A stretch of DNA of 64,000 bases from Virgibacillus sp. NKC19-16 (GCF_021560035.1 NZ_CP074373.1:1918001-1982000); one strand, 5' to 3'; shown: positions 53,672 through 63,691, numbered from the stretch's first letter. Notes: generated from the sequence alone by a model not told the origin. Translations and numbers: made by a program.

Positions 53672-55399
53672 CTATTTTTTATTTTTAAATGCAGATGCCA
53701 AATCAAGTAGTTCTTTGCCATGTTCTTTTGCTGTTTCTGTTAATTTCGTTCCGGTCATCATTCTGCTTAATTCTTCTATTTTCTCTTCTGCTGTTAATTC
53801 CCAAACGAGCGTTGCTGTTCGATTTTCTATCTCTTGCTTCTCAATTAATTTATGAACATCAGCCATTGCTGCTACCTGTGGTAAATGTGTTATACATAAA
53901 ACTTGTGATTCACTGGATATCTGAAATATTTTTTCGGCTATTGCTTGTGCTACACGTCCACTTACCCCAGTATCCACTTCATCAAATATAACACTTGTTA
54001 CACCCTGATGTTTTGCAAATATTTTTTTAAGAACAAGCATAATTCGTGAAAGCTCACCACCGGAAGCTACTTTATTTAATGATTTTAAAGGCTCGCCTGT
54101 ATTTGTAGATATCAAAAAGCGGACATGATCAAACCCATTTTTATGCAGATCTATGGATGTATAATCATTATTTTGTATCAATCGTTCATGTTGTTTATGG
54201 TCAAAAGATATAGAGAAAGACGCTTTTTCTAAGTATAAGCCCTTTAATTCCTGGTGAACAGCCTTCATTAATGAATCAGCGGCTTTCCTTCGAATGTTAT
54301 GAAGTTGACATGCCTCCAGGTAAGCATCTTTAGCCGTTTCATTAATCTGTTCAGCGAGATTTGTAAGATGAGAATCCTTATTTGTTATTTCCTCAATTTC
54401 CTCTTCGATTTTTGCCATATATGCGAGTATATCGTTTACAGTTGATCCATACTTTTTCTTTAATCTGTTTATTTCACTTAGGCGTGATTCGATTTCATTT
54501 AAGCGTTCCGGACTATATTGCAGACTTTCAATATGATTGCGCAGATCATAAGTTAATTCCTCAAGGGTAAAATAACTATTGGATACTTCCTCCGATTTTT
54601 CTGCAATGAAATTATCATAATGGGTATTATCCTGTAATGACTGGTGAGCGATACTTAACCATTCCAGCCCTTTTTGTTCACCATATAAAGCATTGTACGC
54701 ATCCAAAAGGGCATTATGTATCTTTTCAAAATTAGCTAGGGAAAGTCTTTCTTCCTCGAGAGCTTCGTCTTCATCCGGGACTAGGTTAGCCTGTTCCAGT
54801 TCCTTCATTTGGAATTGCAATAAGTCCAATCGGTGAGCCATCTCTTGTTCATTGTCATTAAATTTTTCATATCGATATTTCAGGGTAGATAATTTTTTAA
54901 ATAAATCCGCATATTCTTCTTTTGCCTTTGCTATGGATACAGGATCATAGGAGTCAAGTAATTCTATGTGCGTTTCCGGATTCATCAGGGATTGTGTTTC
55001 ATGCTGACTATGAATATCAATCAGTGTCTTTCCAAATTCCCTAAGAATAGCCAAGGTCACCAACTTGCTGTTAACTCTACATATACTTTTTCCATTTGCT
55101 GTTATTGTTCGTTGAAGGACAATTTGTGCATCCGCTATTTCTATTCCATACTCCTTGCTAAGCTGGTAGATCGGATGATTCTTATTTTCAATGGTGAATA
55201 GCCCTTCTATTTCTGCTTTTTTTGTTTCATGCCTTACATACTCTACAGATCCACGTCCACCTGCCAATAATTGAACTGCATCAATAATAATTGATTTACC
55301 TGCACCGGTTTCTCCGGATAAAACAGTAAGCCCGTCATTAAATGTAATGGATACTTCATCAATTATTGCAAAATCACGAATGGATAATTCTGTTAACAT
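53672..55399 (-). CDS. recN: DNA repair protein RecN
   Basis: A 575-residue SMC-like ATPase. Walker A LSGETGAGKSIIIDAV (about 28-43), coiled coils about 150-350, signature motif KVASGGELSRIMLVLK (about 440-455) and Walker B SVIFDEVDTGVSG. It acts early at DNA double-strand breaks. Follows argR by 33 nt, as in B. subtilis. Confidence 0.95.
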   Translation of the reverse strand: MLTELSIRDFAIIDEVSITFNDGLTVLSGETGAGKSIIIDAVQLLAGGRGSVEYVRHETKKAEIEGLFTIENKNHPIYQLSKEYGIEIADAQIVLQRTITANGKSICRVNSKLVTLAILREFGKTLIDIHSQHETQSLMNPETHIELLDSYDPVSIAKAKEEYADLFKKLSTLKYRYEKFNDNEQEMAHRLDLLQFQMKELEQANLVPDEDEALEEERLSLANFEKIHNALLDAYNALYGEQKGLEWLSIAHQSLQDNTHYDNFIAEKSEEVSNSYFTLEELTYDLRNHIESLQYSPERLNEIESRLSEINRLKKKYGSTVNDILAYMAKIEEEIEEITNKDSHLTNLAEQINETAKDAYLEACQLHNIRRKAADSLMKAVHQELKGLYLEKASFSISFDHKQHERLIQNNDYTSIDLHKNGFDHVRFLISTNTGEPLKSLNKVASGGELSRIMLVLKKIFAKHQGVTSVIFDEVDTGVSGRVAQAIAEKIFQISSESQVLCITHLPQVAAMADVHKLIEKQEIENRTATLVWELTAEEKIEELSRMMTGTKLTETAKEHGKELLDLASAFKNKK

Positions 55400-55432
55400 G
55401 TATTACACCCCATTATAAAAAAGAACTTACAC

Positions 55433-55882
55433 TTACAACATACTTAAAAAACGATCTTTAATTATTTCCGTATCCGCTTCTGTTCTACAAATAATTAAAC
55501 AAGTATCATCTCCACATATCGTTCCCATAATTTCTTCCCAATCTAAATTATCGATTAATACTCCTACCGCATGCGCATTGCCCGGAAGTGTGTTTAAAAC
55601 GATAAAATGGCTGGCATGATCAATTTTCACAAACGCATCCATGATTAAACGTTTTAACTTGTCCAAGGGGTTAAATCGTTGGTCTGCAGGAAGGCTATAT
55701 TTGTATTGTCCATTTGTCGATGGAACTTTTACAAGATGCAGGTCTTTTATATCCCGGGAAACGGTTGCCTGCGTGACATTATACCCCAGATTTTTTAACC
55801 GGTCGACAAGTTCATCCTGTGTGTCTATTTCGTTATTCGTAATTAAATCACGAATCTTTATATGACGCTGTATCTTACTCAT
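55433..55882 (-). CDS. argR: Arginine repressor ArgR/AhrC
   Basis: A 149-residue arginine-dependent regulator. N-terminal winged helix (residues 1-70, with [18 protein letters not shown]) and C-terminal hexamer domain with the arginine-binding [15 protein letters not shown] region. Represses arginine synthesis and activates its breakdown. No arginine genes are near; the position between tlyA and recN is the conserved ahrC site. Confidence 0.94.
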   Translation of the reverse strand: MSKIQRHIKIRDLITNNEIDTQDELVDRLKNLGYNVTQATVSRDIKDLHLVKVPSTNGQYKYSLPADQRFNPLDKLKRLIMDAFVKIDHASHFIVLNTLPGNAHAVGVLIDNLDWEEIMGTICGDDTCLIICRTEADTEIIKDRFLSML

Positions 55883-55918
55883 TTGCAGACCACCACCTTA
55901 GAAAAATGTAACGCTGTA

Positions 55919-56737
55919 CTAAATGGATTTCAATTCACGATGCGCTTCATCAACTACTTGTTCCAGCTCTTCATCCGTGATTGTATATCCTTCCGCCCGT
56001 TTTTTCCAGCCAAACCATATCAAAAATTCAATATTACCATCACCGCCTGTTATCGGTGAGTGTGTAAGATCATACAGTTCAAATGCTTCATTATGGGCAA
56101 AATCAATGACTTTCTTTAAAACATTTAGATGCACTGACCTATCACGCACAACTCCCTTTTTACCAACCTGATCTCTATCAGCTTCAAATTGTGGTTTAAC
56201 GAGTGCTATAACATCACTGTTTTGAGCCAATAACTGTTTGAGAACTGGAAAGATTAATTTTAAGGAAATAAACGACACGTCAATGGATGCGAAATCAGGT
56301 GTGCTGGATGCAAGCATATCCGGTGTTACATAACGAAAATTAGTCCGTTCCATTACAATGACTCTGTTATCATTTCTTAACTTCCAGTCTAATTGGTTGT
56401 AGCCAACATCAATCGCATAACTTTGCAACGCACCATTTTGCAGTGCACAATCCGTAAATCCGCCGGTAGAAGATCCAATATCTAGCATGATTTTGCCCTC
56501 AAGAGAAACTGAGAAATAATGCAAGGCCTTTTCAAGCTTTAACCCGCCCCGTCCTACATATGGAATCTGTTTACCTTTAACGGTTATGGGAATTGTATCA
56601 TCAACCTGCATCCCCGGCTTGTCCAAGCGAACTTGTCCGGAAAATACAAGACCTGCCATAATAACCCGCTTGGCCTTCTCGCTGGTTTCAATTAAATTTC
56701 TATCTACTAATAATTCAGCTAAACGTTTTTTACTCAT
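55919..56737 (-). CDS. tlyA: TlyA-family rRNA 2'-O-methyltransferase (YqxC)
   Basis: A 272-residue protein: N-terminal S4 RNA-binding domain (about 1-60) and a Rossmann methyltransferase (about 62-245) with the SAM motif LDIGSSTGGFTDCALQNGA and KPQFEA. TlyA enzymes modify 16S and/or 23S rRNA. ATG at 56737 lies one base after the oapA stop codon, with AAGGA upstream, so it is in the OLE-oapA transcript unit. Matches B. subtilis yqxC by place. Confidence 0.92.
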   Translation of the reverse strand: MSKKRLAELLVDRNLIETSEKAKRVIMAGLVFSGQVRLDKPGMQVDDTIPITVKGKQIPYVGRGGLKLEKALHYFSVSLEGKIMLDIGSSTGGFTDCALQNGALQSYAIDVGYNQLDWKLRNDNRVIVMERTNFRYVTPDMLASSTPDFASIDVSFISLKLIFPVLKQLLAQNSDVIALVKPQFEADRDQVGKKGVVRDRSVHLNVLKKVIDFAHNEAFELYDLTHSPITGGDGNIEFLIWFGWKKRAEGYTITDEELEQVVDEAHRELKSI

Positions 56738-56738
56738 T

Positions 56739-57347
56739 TTATGATTCCTTTTGTCCTGATGGGTTCTTTTTATTTTCATCAGAAAAGATACGTATTTTAA
56801 ATTTATTTTCTAAAATGGCAACAACTTTCCCGGCAAAAAAGATGATTCTAGTGGAAGAGTTAATAGCAAACGTTTTACCAACGGCTTTACCTCCAACAGT
56901 AAGTGCCGCAACCAAACTTGTTAAGACAACAGATAAAACGATCTGAGATGTTGAGCCTTCTCCCCCACCAAATAAATTAGAAATTTGTAATACAACGACG
57001 GCAGTAGCTGTACCACTTACGATCCCGGAAATATCCCCGATAACATCATTACAGAAACTAGCAAATTTGTCTGCATTTCGTACAATAACCACAGCTTCCT
57101 TCGCACCATTCACCTTTTCTGCTGCCATTGCATGAAACGGTTTTTCATCTGCCGCCGTAGAAGCAATTCCCAGCATATCAAAGATCACTCCGATAAATAC
57201 GATGATTAATACGATTATCAAACCAACGATCCATACGACTCCATTCAGGATAGCTGAAGATATCATTGAAAAAATAGCCGCTAACACAAATGTGATAACG
57301 GCGATAGTTAAACTAAATCTAAGCGATTTCTTTATTTTTATATCCAT
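56739..57347 (-). CDS. oapA: OLE RNA-associated membrane protein OapA
   Basis: A 202-residue protein with four predicted membrane helices (about residues 11-32, 36-62, 105-127 and 137-158, counting from the ATG at 57347). It carries a D-x3-D pair (D101 and D105) in NDVIGDISG at the start of the third helix, which I recall as a functionally important motif of the OapA family. OapA binds the large OLE RNA and holds it at the membrane. It begins about 32 nt downstream of the OLE RNA 3' stem, the arrangement known from OLE loci. Ribosome site TTGAGG; the alternative TTG start 4 codons upstream overlaps it. Next gene is tlyA. Confidence 0.88.
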   Translation of the reverse strand: MDIKIKKSLRFSLTIAVITFVLAAIFSMISSAILNGVVWIVGLIIVLIIVFIGVIFDMLGIASTAADEKPFHAMAAEKVNGAKEAVVIVRNADKFASFCNDVIGDISGIVSGTATAVVVLQISNLFGGGEGSTSQIVLSVVLTSLVAALTVGGKAVGKTFAINSSTRIIFFAGKVVAILENKFKIRIFSDENKKNPSGQKES

Positions 57348-57378
57348 AATCAGCCTCAAAGTAAAATTTTATGTAAGT

Positions 57379-57980
57379 AAGGAATGGTCATCTAAAAGGT
57401 TAAAACTGCGGCTTAGGTCCAGTAGGTTTTCCCCGGTGCTTACCCCATGTTGCCATCTAGGGCGGTTCCCCATTAAATTCACCTGAACTCCGTCACCGGA
57501 AGTTCGACTGGATTACCACTTAGTCCACACTATAATCCCTTTTAAAAGTCTTCAAACAGTCTAGGAGATTTCCTCACCAGTCTTTAACCGAACCCTAGCC
57601 TCTTTTGCAATGCTGATTTCATAGAGATAAAAACAACAATTCAGTGGCCACCTGTATTGTTATAGTAGGCTCTAATCCCCTCATCACCACTCAAGGCAGG
57701 CTACGCTGCAAACTGGACGTCCCTAATTCCAGTTCAGCAGGTTCATACCCCATTCCATAATGGCTCCTAGCTCAGGTCACCACTACAGAGATGGGCCTCC
57801 ACGGTAATCGGGTCAACGCCCACATGCCTTTGCGGATCGCCCGAAAACCTTAACTCCCAGCATCGACCCAAGGCTGGGCGCCTCAAGCCAACACAAGGAA
57901 CTTCATCGATATGCCCTTTGGCGGATTTTTAGGCCCGCCTTCAGGAACGGAGGACTGACTAGAATACTGCACCATTCCTT
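57379..57980 (-). ncRNA. ole: OLE RNA (ornate, large, extremophilic RNA)
   Basis: A ~600-nt GC-richer stretch with no credible gene between ispA and oapA. The ends pair: AAGGAATGGT at the 5' end (57980-57971 on the minus strand) with ACCATTCCTT at the 3' end (57388-57379), closing the molecule. Many internal inverted repeats are visible (for example GGCGGGCC...TTTGGCGG regions, GCCCAGCCTTGGG, and GACGTCCAG...). Length, terminal stem, position downstream of ispA and immediately upstream of a membrane protein followed by tlyA match OLE RNA loci of extremophile Firmicutes. I recognise it from locus and form; a covariance search was not possible. Confidence 0.88.
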
Positions 57981-57984
57981 ATAT

Positions 57985-57995
57985 GCTTATATTAT
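57985..57995 (-). promoter_or_regulatory. Extended -10 promoter of OLE RNA
   Basis: On the minus strand the sequence TGTTATAATATAAGC contains a perfect TATAAT preceded by TGn (extended -10), with a poor -35 region (TAGAATT and a T-run). It lies a few bases before the 5' stem of the OLE RNA, so the RNA has its own start site rather than depending on the ispA operon. Confidence 0.8.
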
Positions 57996-58038
57996 AACAT
58001 GATATTGAAAAAAATTCTATACAAGAAGTTCTTAAATA

Positions 58039-58926
58039 TTAATGGTCTCTTTGACTAAAATGATGGGTTAAAGCCATTAATTGAGAATCTTGTGCATCTG
58101 CTTTTCTAAGTGCTTCTTCCGCTATATTTACATATTCGCTCTTTTTTTGAATAGCGCCTTCTAATCCGAGAATTTTTGGAAATGTACTTTTTTCGTTTTC
58201 TACATCACTACCAACAGGTCTTCCAACCTTCTTGGGATCACCTGTTACATCCAGAATATCATCCTGCACTTGAAAAATTAAACCTAAATAGTAAGCAAAT
58301 TGTTTCAGGTGGCTTAATTGCTCTTTTGTAGCATTTCCAAGAAAAGCACCTGCAAAGATCGCAAAATTTACTAATTCCCCTGTTTTCAGTGCATGGACAT
58401 TTTCCAGCTCCTCTAATGTGATCGGATTGTTTTCTGCTCTTAAATCTAGTAGTTGTCCACCCACCATTCCGGAAGGTCCGCTGGAATGGGATAATCGTTT
58501 AATGAGTTCTACTTTTTGATTATCTTTTAAGAGGGGGTCATTCGAGATGATTTCAAAGCTATATGTTAATAACGCATCCCCAGCAAGAATGGCAGTTGCC
58601 TCATCAAATACTTTATGATTTGTCAGTTCACCCCGCCTATAATCATCGTTATCCAGTGCTGGAAGGTCATCATGAATAAGCGAATAGGTATGAATCATTT
58701 CTAAAGCGACTGCTGATGAATATACTTTCGTAACAACATCCTTACTGTATGCCTCATAACTAGCCAGTGCTAAAATAGGTCGAAGCCTTTTTCCGCGCCC
58801 TTCAACCGAATAAAGCATGGATTCTTTCAGTTGGGTGGGGATATCGAGTTTTTGAAGATAATCCCTTAACACAACCTGAATAATTGTTTTATTTGAACTT
58901 AAATATTCAGTAAGGTTTTCGTCCAC
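58039..58926 (-). CDS. ispA: Farnesyl diphosphate synthase (polyprenyl synthase)
   Basis: A 295-residue prenyltransferase making C15 isoprenoid diphosphate. First aspartate-rich motif LIHDDLPALDNDDYRRG (about 84-100) and second FQVQDDILDVTGD (about 220-232). Follows xseB by 2 nt, so translation is coupled. In B. subtilis dxs follows here; in this genome the OLE RNA and oapA take that place. Confidence 0.93.
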   Translation of the reverse strand: MDENLTEYLSSNKTIIQVVLRDYLQKLDIPTQLKESMLYSVEGRGKRLRPILALASYEAYSKDVVTKVYSSAVALEMIHTYSLIHDDLPALDNDDYRRGELTNHKVFDEATAILAGDALLTYSFEIISNDPLLKDNQKVELIKRLSHSSGPSGMVGGQLLDLRAENNPITLEELENVHALKTGELVNFAIFAGAFLGNATKEQLSHLKQFAYYLGLIFQVQDDILDVTGDPKKVGRPVGSDVENEKSTFPKILGLEGAIQKKSEYVNIAEEALRKADAQDSQLMALTHHFSQRDH

Positions 58927-58928
58927 CG

Positions 58929-59168
58929 TTATTCTTCCTCCTGCATTTCAAACTGCTCAAGTTCTCCTTGCTCATTCATAATTTGTGTCATTTTAACTTG
59001 AACATTTTTTAGTTTGTCGTTACATAACTTTGTAAGATTCATCCCCTCCTGATAATAATTAATCGCCTTTTCCAAGGGGACATCACCTTCTTCTAGTTTT
59101 GCTATTATTTCTTCCAGTTGTTTCATTGCCTCTTCAAAGGATACCTCTTCTTCGCTTTCTTTAGTCAT
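58929..59168 (-). CDS. xseB: Exodeoxyribonuclease VII small subunit
   Basis: A 79-residue helical protein with the XseB signature [28 protein letters not shown] (first 20 residues from about 8) and acidic ends. It forms exonuclease VII with XseA. Starts inside the last codons of xseA (4-nt overlap) and ends 2 nt before ispA. Confidence 0.94.
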   Translation of the reverse strand: MTKESEEEVSFEEAMKQLEEIIAKLEEGDVPLEKAINYYQEGMNLTKLCNDKLKNVQVKMTQIMNEQGELEQFEMQEEE

Positions 59169-60511
59169 TTTTCTTCCCCCTTTACATCTAAAACTTTTGC
59201 ATCCAGCTTGCCATCACTTAAATTGACCTTAATAATATCTTCAATTTGTACTTGTCTACTTGACTTAATTATATTTCCATTCGAAGTATAAGGCAGAGCA
59301 AAGCCGCGTTTCATTATTTCCAATGGATTTAATAAGGTTAATTTTTCGATCGTATTGGATAATTGCAATGTATTTCGTTCCACAATTTGGGATATATGCT
59401 GGTTTTGCTGTCTTATTAACTGATGCAACTGTTTTTGGGATTGTTCAATCTGTTTTTTTGGATGCTGCGTGACAAAACGTGTCAAAAGATTCTTATATGC
59501 TTTATCACTTTTATCTTTATGATTTACTGCTGCCCGCTGCAGGCTTTCCACATGTTTATCAAGTTCTTGCTCTTTTTGTGTTAAAAGCTGCTCCGGATAG
59601 CGAAATGCGTATGAACCCCTCATTCGCTGCAAATGAATTTTATGCTTTGTAATGGTTGCGTTCATTTCTCTTGTTAAAGCTCGCTCACCTGCATTTATTC
59701 TGTCTTTTAATTCAATTTGGGATGGCACTGCAAGTTCTGCTGCTCCTGTCGGTGTTGGGGCGCGCAAATCGGCAATATAGTCGCTGATGGTAACATCCGT
59801 TTCATGTCCTACAGCAGAAATTGTCGGGATCGCAGAATGAAATATAGCTTCAGCAACTAATTCTTCATTAAAACCCCATAATTCTTCGATCGACCCTCCG
59901 CCACGGCCAATGATTAGTACATCAAATAATGCTTTTTCATTTGCTGATTCAATTGCCTGTTTAATCGATAACGCTGCATTCGATCCCTGTACCAGTACTG
60001 GTAATATTGTCGTTTTCACAATCGGGTATCTTCGCTTTATTGTGGTAATAATATCACGTACTGCCGCACCAGTAGGAGATGTTATAATACCTATATGTTC
60101 CGGGTATAATGGAATTTCTCTTTTATGAACGGGATCAAAAAAACCTTGTTTATGCAGCTTTTCTTTTAGTTGTTCAAACGCTAAATATAGAGAGCCAATT
60201 CCATCAGGCTCCATTTGCTGAATATATAATTGGTATTGTCCATATGGCTCAAAAACACTTATACTCCCTTTTATGAGTACATTCATGCCATTCTCAGGCT
60301 TAAATTTGAGCGATCGATTATTTCCAGCAAACATTACTGCTTGCATGCGTGTATGATCATCTTTAATTGTTAAGTACATATGCCCTCTGCTATGGTGCTT
60401 AAAGTTTGAAATCTCACCTTTAAGCCAAATATCTTTTAGGTGAGGGTCTGTGTCAAACTTCCTTTTTATATATTTTGTTAATGCAGTAACTGTTAAATAA
60501 TTACCCTTCAC
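59165..60511 (-). CDS. xseA: Exodeoxyribonuclease VII large subunit
   Basis: A 448-residue single-strand DNA exonuclease. N-terminal OB fold (about 1-100), catalytic region with [13 protein letters not shown] and [16 protein letters not shown] (about 137-217), followed by long coiled coils (about 280-400) that bind XseB. Overlaps folD and xseB by 4 nt each, typical of the nusB-folD-xseAB operon. Confidence 0.95.
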   Translation of the reverse strand: MKGNYLTVTALTKYIKRKFDTDPHLKDIWLKGEISNFKHHSRGHMYLTIKDDHTRMQAVMFAGNNRSLKFKPENGMNVLIKGSISVFEPYGQYQLYIQQMEPDGIGSLYLAFEQLKEKLHKQGFFDPVHKREIPLYPEHIGIITSPTGAAVRDIITTIKRRYPIVKTTILPVLVQGSNAALSIKQAIESANEKALFDVLIIGRGGGSIEELWGFNEELVAEAIFHSAIPTISAVGHETDVTISDYIADLRAPTPTGAAELAVPSQIELKDRINAGERALTREMNATITKHKIHLQRMRGSYAFRYPEQLLTQKEQELDKHVESLQRAAVNHKDKSDKAYKNLLTRFVTQHPKKQIEQSQKQLHQLIRQQNQHISQIVERNTLQLSNTIEKLTLLNPLEIMKRGFALPYTSNGNIIKSSRQVQIEDIIKVNLSDGKLDAKVLDVKGEEK

Positions 60512-61365
60512 TGTTTAGACAGCCCTTTTGCGGCTTTGATCGTGTTTTTCAGTAGCATTGTTATTGTCATTGGGCCAACACCCTTAGGTACTGGTGTTAG
60601 GTAGGAAGCTTTTTGTTTGACAGTATCAAAATCAACATCGCCGGTTAATGAGCCATCCTCTAAACGATTAATACCAACATCGATAACGGCAGCTCCTTGT
60701 TTTACATAATCCGTGGTTATCACATTTGGTTTTCCAATTGCTGCAATAACGATGTCAGCTCTAGTCGTATGTTCCTTTAGATTTTCTGTTCTTGAATGAC
60801 AGTATGTAACAGTCGCATTTTCATTAAGTAACAATTGGCCAACCGGCTTGCCTACGATGTTGCTTCGACCGATTACGACTGCATGCTTTCCTTCTATTTG
60901 AATGTCTTTCGATTTTAACATCGTTATAATGCCGTATGGTGTACAAGGGAAAAATGTATCTTCACCTGTCATCATTCTGCCTATATTTATGGGATGAAAA
61001 CCATCCACATCCTTGTCCGGATCGATCGTGACAATAACGTTTTCTTCTCTTATATGATCCGGAAGTGGAAGTTGAACTAAAATGCCATGAACCTCATGAT
61101 CATTGTTTAGCTCTTGAATCATTTGTAGCAGCTTTTCTTCTGTAACAGAAGATGGAAGTTCAATAACATCAGAGGAAATACCAGTCTCATCAGAAGCCTT
61201 TTGCTTTCCTCTTACATAAGACTTTGATGCAGGATTGTCTCCAACAATAATTACAGTTAAGTGTGGTGTTAATCCTTCATTCATAATTAACTGCGAAACT
61301 TCCTCCTTCATACTCCCTCTGATTTCATGTGCCAATTCTTTACCATTAATGATAGTGGCAGTCAT
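60508..61365 (-). CDS. folD: Methylenetetrahydrofolate dehydrogenase/cyclohydrolase
   Basis: A 285-residue bifunctional enzyme of C1-folate metabolism, converting 5,10-methylene-THF through methenyl-THF to 10-formyl-THF. Active-site SYVRGKQKA (Tyr and Lys), PLPDHI and DGFHPIN blocks, NADP motif [14 protein letters not shown] at 61365 is preferred: AGAGGAG is 9 nt upstream, while the ATG at 61374 directly touches it. Confidence 0.94.
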   Translation of the reverse strand: MTATIINGKELAHEIRGSMKEEVSQLIMNEGLTPHLTVIIVGDNPASKSYVRGKQKASDETGISSDVIELPSSVTEEKLLQMIQELNNDHEVHGILVQLPLPDHIREENVIVTIDPDKDVDGFHPINIGRMMTGEDTFFPCTPYGIITMLKSKDIQIEGKHAVVIGRSNIVGKPVGQLLLNENATVTYCHSRTENLKEHTTRADIVIAAIGKPNVITTDYVKQGAAVIDVGINRLEDGSLTGDVDFDTVKQKASYLTPVPKGVGPMTITMLLKNTIKAAKGLSKQ

Positions 61366-61380
61366 AATCAACATCTCCTC

Positions 61381-61761
61381 TCACGCTATGATTTTCGATA
61401 GAACACCGTTAATAAATTTACCTGATTTCTCATCACCGTACGTATTCCCTAATTCAATAGCTTCATTTATCGAAACATTTGTCGGGATATCGTCCAGAAA
61501 ATGTATTTCATATGTAGCAATTCTGAGTATCGTTTTTTCCACAAAGGCAATTCGTTCCAGTGACCAATTTTCAAGGTGATTTACGATGATCTTATCAATT
61601 TCTGGAGCGGAGTTCGTAACACCTTCAACAAGTGTTATTAAAAACACATCTCTTTCTTCATTTTCCAGAAGTTCATCCATAGCCTGATCTGGTCTATTGT
61701 TATTTATATTTAATTGAAAAAGGATTTGAAATGCCTTTTCTCTCGCTGTATGTCGATTCAT
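61381..61761 (-). CDS. nusB: Transcription antitermination factor NusB
   Basis: A 126-residue all-helical protein. It begins MNRHTAREKAFQILFQ, as NusB proteins do, and ends with INEAIELGNTYGDEKSGKFINGVL. It binds boxA RNA with NusE and prevents early termination on rRNA operons. The frame runs open to 61884, but AAAGGAG lies before the ATG at 61761. Confidence 0.94.
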   Translation of the reverse strand: MNRHTAREKAFQILFQLNINNNRPDQAMDELLENEERDVFLITLVEGVTNSAPEIDKIIVNHLENWSLERIAFVEKTILRIATYEIHFLDDIPTNVSINEAIELGNTYGDEKSGKFINGVLSKIIA

Positions 61762-61843
61762 TTTAGAACTCCTTTTAAGTATCTTATACCCTCTACAAAT
61801 AATAGCACGATAATAAGATATAATCCAGAAACAATAAGGTAAA

Positions 61844-61880
61844 GAATGAAGGTCAAAAGATAGAATCTTTTGACCTTCAT
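61844..61880 (-). terminator. Terminator after the Asp23-family gene
   Basis: AATGAAGGTCAAAAGA pairs perfectly with TCTTTTGACCTTCATT around TAGAA. It follows the upstream gene's stop codon on the minus strand, so it may reduce read-through from accBC into nusB. The trailing T-run is moderate. Confidence 0.75.
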
Positions 61881-61884
61881 TCAT

Positions 61885-62274
61885 TTATTCATACGTATCT
61901 GTCTGACTATCCATTTGGATACCGACAACATGGACGTTTATTTCATCAATTTCCAAAGCTGTCATGCCTTTTAATGTCTGTCTAATACTTGATTGCAGGT
62001 TTTGTGCTACTTGTGGGATAGAGACACCAAAATTTAATATTACATAAAGATCGATTAAAATTCCATTATCGGTTAGTTCAACTTTAACGCCTTTACTATG
62101 GGCCTTTTTCCCAAGGCGTTCTGCCACACCTGAAGCAAAATTACCCCGCATCGCAAAAAGGCCTTCCACTTCTGTAGATGCTAACCCTGCAATAACCTCA
62201 ATTACTTCCGGAGCTATTTCAACTGTACCTAGACCTGAATCATCACTAACATTCAACAATGGTTGTTCACTCAT
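61885..62274 (-). CDS. yqhY: Asp23/Gls24-family envelope stress protein (YqhY)
   Basis: A 129-residue Asp23-family protein with the typical core LGTVEIAPEVIEVIAGLASTEVEGL (first 20 residues from about 15) and a late DEINVHVVGIQM. In B. subtilis YqhY lies next to accBC and influences acetyl-CoA carboxylase and fatty-acid synthesis. Here too it directly follows accC (45-nt gap). Confidence 0.88.
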   Translation of the reverse strand: MSEQPLLNVSDDSGLGTVEIAPEVIEVIAGLASTEVEGLFAMRGNFASGVAERLGKKAHSKGVKVELTDNGILIDLYVILNFGVSIPQVAQNLQSSIRQTLKGMTALEIDEINVHVVGIQMDSQTDTYE

Positions 62275-62319
62275 TATCTCACTCCTCGTATTTGTATTTT
62301 TTGAAAATACAAATCCAAA

Positions 62320-63678
62320 TTATTCATCCGCTTCTAAAATCGGATGATCCTCCAGAAAATTCGTATTAAAATCTCCCTTCACAAAAACATCATGCTCCAT
62401 AATTAACCGATGAAAGGGAATCGTTGTATGTACCCCTTCAACTACAAATTCGTCCAATGAACGTTTCATACGTTTAATAGCTTCTTCGCGAGTTGACCCG
62501 TATGCTATCAATTTGGCAATCATGGAATCATAATAGGGAGGTATCCTATAACCAGGATATGCAGCAGAATCAACTCTTACACCTAACCCACCAGGAGGGA
62601 GATACATGTCTATCTCACCAGCTGAGGGCATGAAATCTTTAAATGGGTTCTCGGCATTGACTCTGCATTCAATTGCCCAGCCATCAAAATCTATATCTGT
62701 TTGTTTAAAAGATAATCTTTCATTGTTCGCAATGTTTATTTGCTCTTTTATTAAATCAATACCTGTAACCATTTCTGTAACTGGATGCTCTACTTGAATC
62801 CTTGTATTCATTTCCATAAAATAGAATTCTTTACTTCTTCTGTCAAAAATAAATTCAATTGTACCAGCGCCCTCATAAGCTACAGCTTCTGCAGCTTTGA
62901 CAGCTGCTTCACCCATTTTTTTACGTATTTCAGGTGTTATTGCTGGAGAAGGAGTTTCTTCAATTAATTTTTGTAGCCTTCTTTGAATGCTGCAGTCCCT
63001 TTCCCCTAAGTGTACTACATTTCCGTGCTTATCTGCTAAAATTTGGATCTCGATATGGCGAAAGTCTTCGATGTACTTTTCAATATATACACCAGGATTT
63101 CCAAATGCAGTTTCAGCTTCCTTCTGTGTCACTTGAATGCTTTTAATTAACTCTTCCTCTGTTTTAGCAACTCGAATTCCTTTGCCACCACCTCCGGCAG
63201 TCGCTTTTATAATTACAGGATAACCAATTGCTTTAGCAATTTCAATTCCCTGCTGCTCACTATCAATTACACCTTCCGAACCTGGAACAATTGGGACATT
63301 GGCTTCCTTCATTGTGTCTCTCGCTACATCTTTTATTCCCATTTTTTGAATTGCCTCAGGAGTTGGGCCGACAAAACTTATATTACATGCCCTGCATATT
63401 TCCGCAAAATCAGCATTTTCAGCTAGAAACCCGTAGCCCGGATGAACGGCATCAACGTCTGTTGATGTAGCTACACTCATGATATTCGTAAAGTTAAGAT
63501 AGCTATCTTTACTTAAAACAGGCCCAATACAATATGCCTCATCTGCTAATTGAACGTGCAAGGCCTCTTTATCTGCTTCAGAGTACACGGCAACCGTTTC
63601 GATATCCATCTCTTTACACGCACGGATAATTCTTACTGCTATCTCACCTCTGTTGGCAATTAACAATTTCTTAATCAA
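62320..63678 (-). CDS. accC: Acetyl-CoA carboxylase biotin carboxylase subunit
   Basis: A 452-residue ATP-grasp enzyme that carboxylates biotin on AccB, the first step of fatty-acid synthesis. ATP loop IIKATAGGGGKGIRV (about 155-169), catalytic EMNTRIQVEHPVTE (about 280-293). The start is read as TTG at 63678 (MIKKLLIANRGE), 9 nt after AAGGGG; an ATG at 63687 directly abuts that site. It could also supply biotin carboxylase to the YqjD-like carboxyltransferase, since no separate copy is in this window. Confidence 0.92.
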   Translation of the reverse strand: MIKKLLIANRGEIAVRIIRACKEMDIETVAVYSEADKEALHVQLADEAYCIGPVLSKDSYLNFTNIMSVATSTDVDAVHPGYGFLAENADFAEICRACNISFVGPTPEAIQKMGIKDVARDTMKEANVPIVPGSEGVIDSEQQGIEIAKAIGYPVIIKATAGGGGKGIRVAKTEEELIKSIQVTQKEAETAFGNPGVYIEKYIEDFRHIEIQILADKHGNVVHLGERDCSIQRRLQKLIEETPSPAITPEIRKKMGEAAVKAAEAVAYEGAGTIEFIFDRRSKEFYFMEMNTRIQVEHPVTEMVTGIDLIKEQINIANNERLSFKQTDIDFDGWAIECRVNAENPFKDFMPSAGEIDMYLPPGGLGVRVDSAAYPGYRIPPYYDSMIAKLIAYGSTREEAIKRMKRSLDEFVVEGVHTTIPFHRLIMEHDVFVKGDFNTNFLEDHPILEADE

Positions 63679-63691
63679 TCTCTCCATCCCC

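Noticed and set aside
57202-57486. 94-codon plus-strand frame across the start of oapA
   Set aside because: It is antisense to oapA and the OLE RNA 3' end, with no ribosome site.
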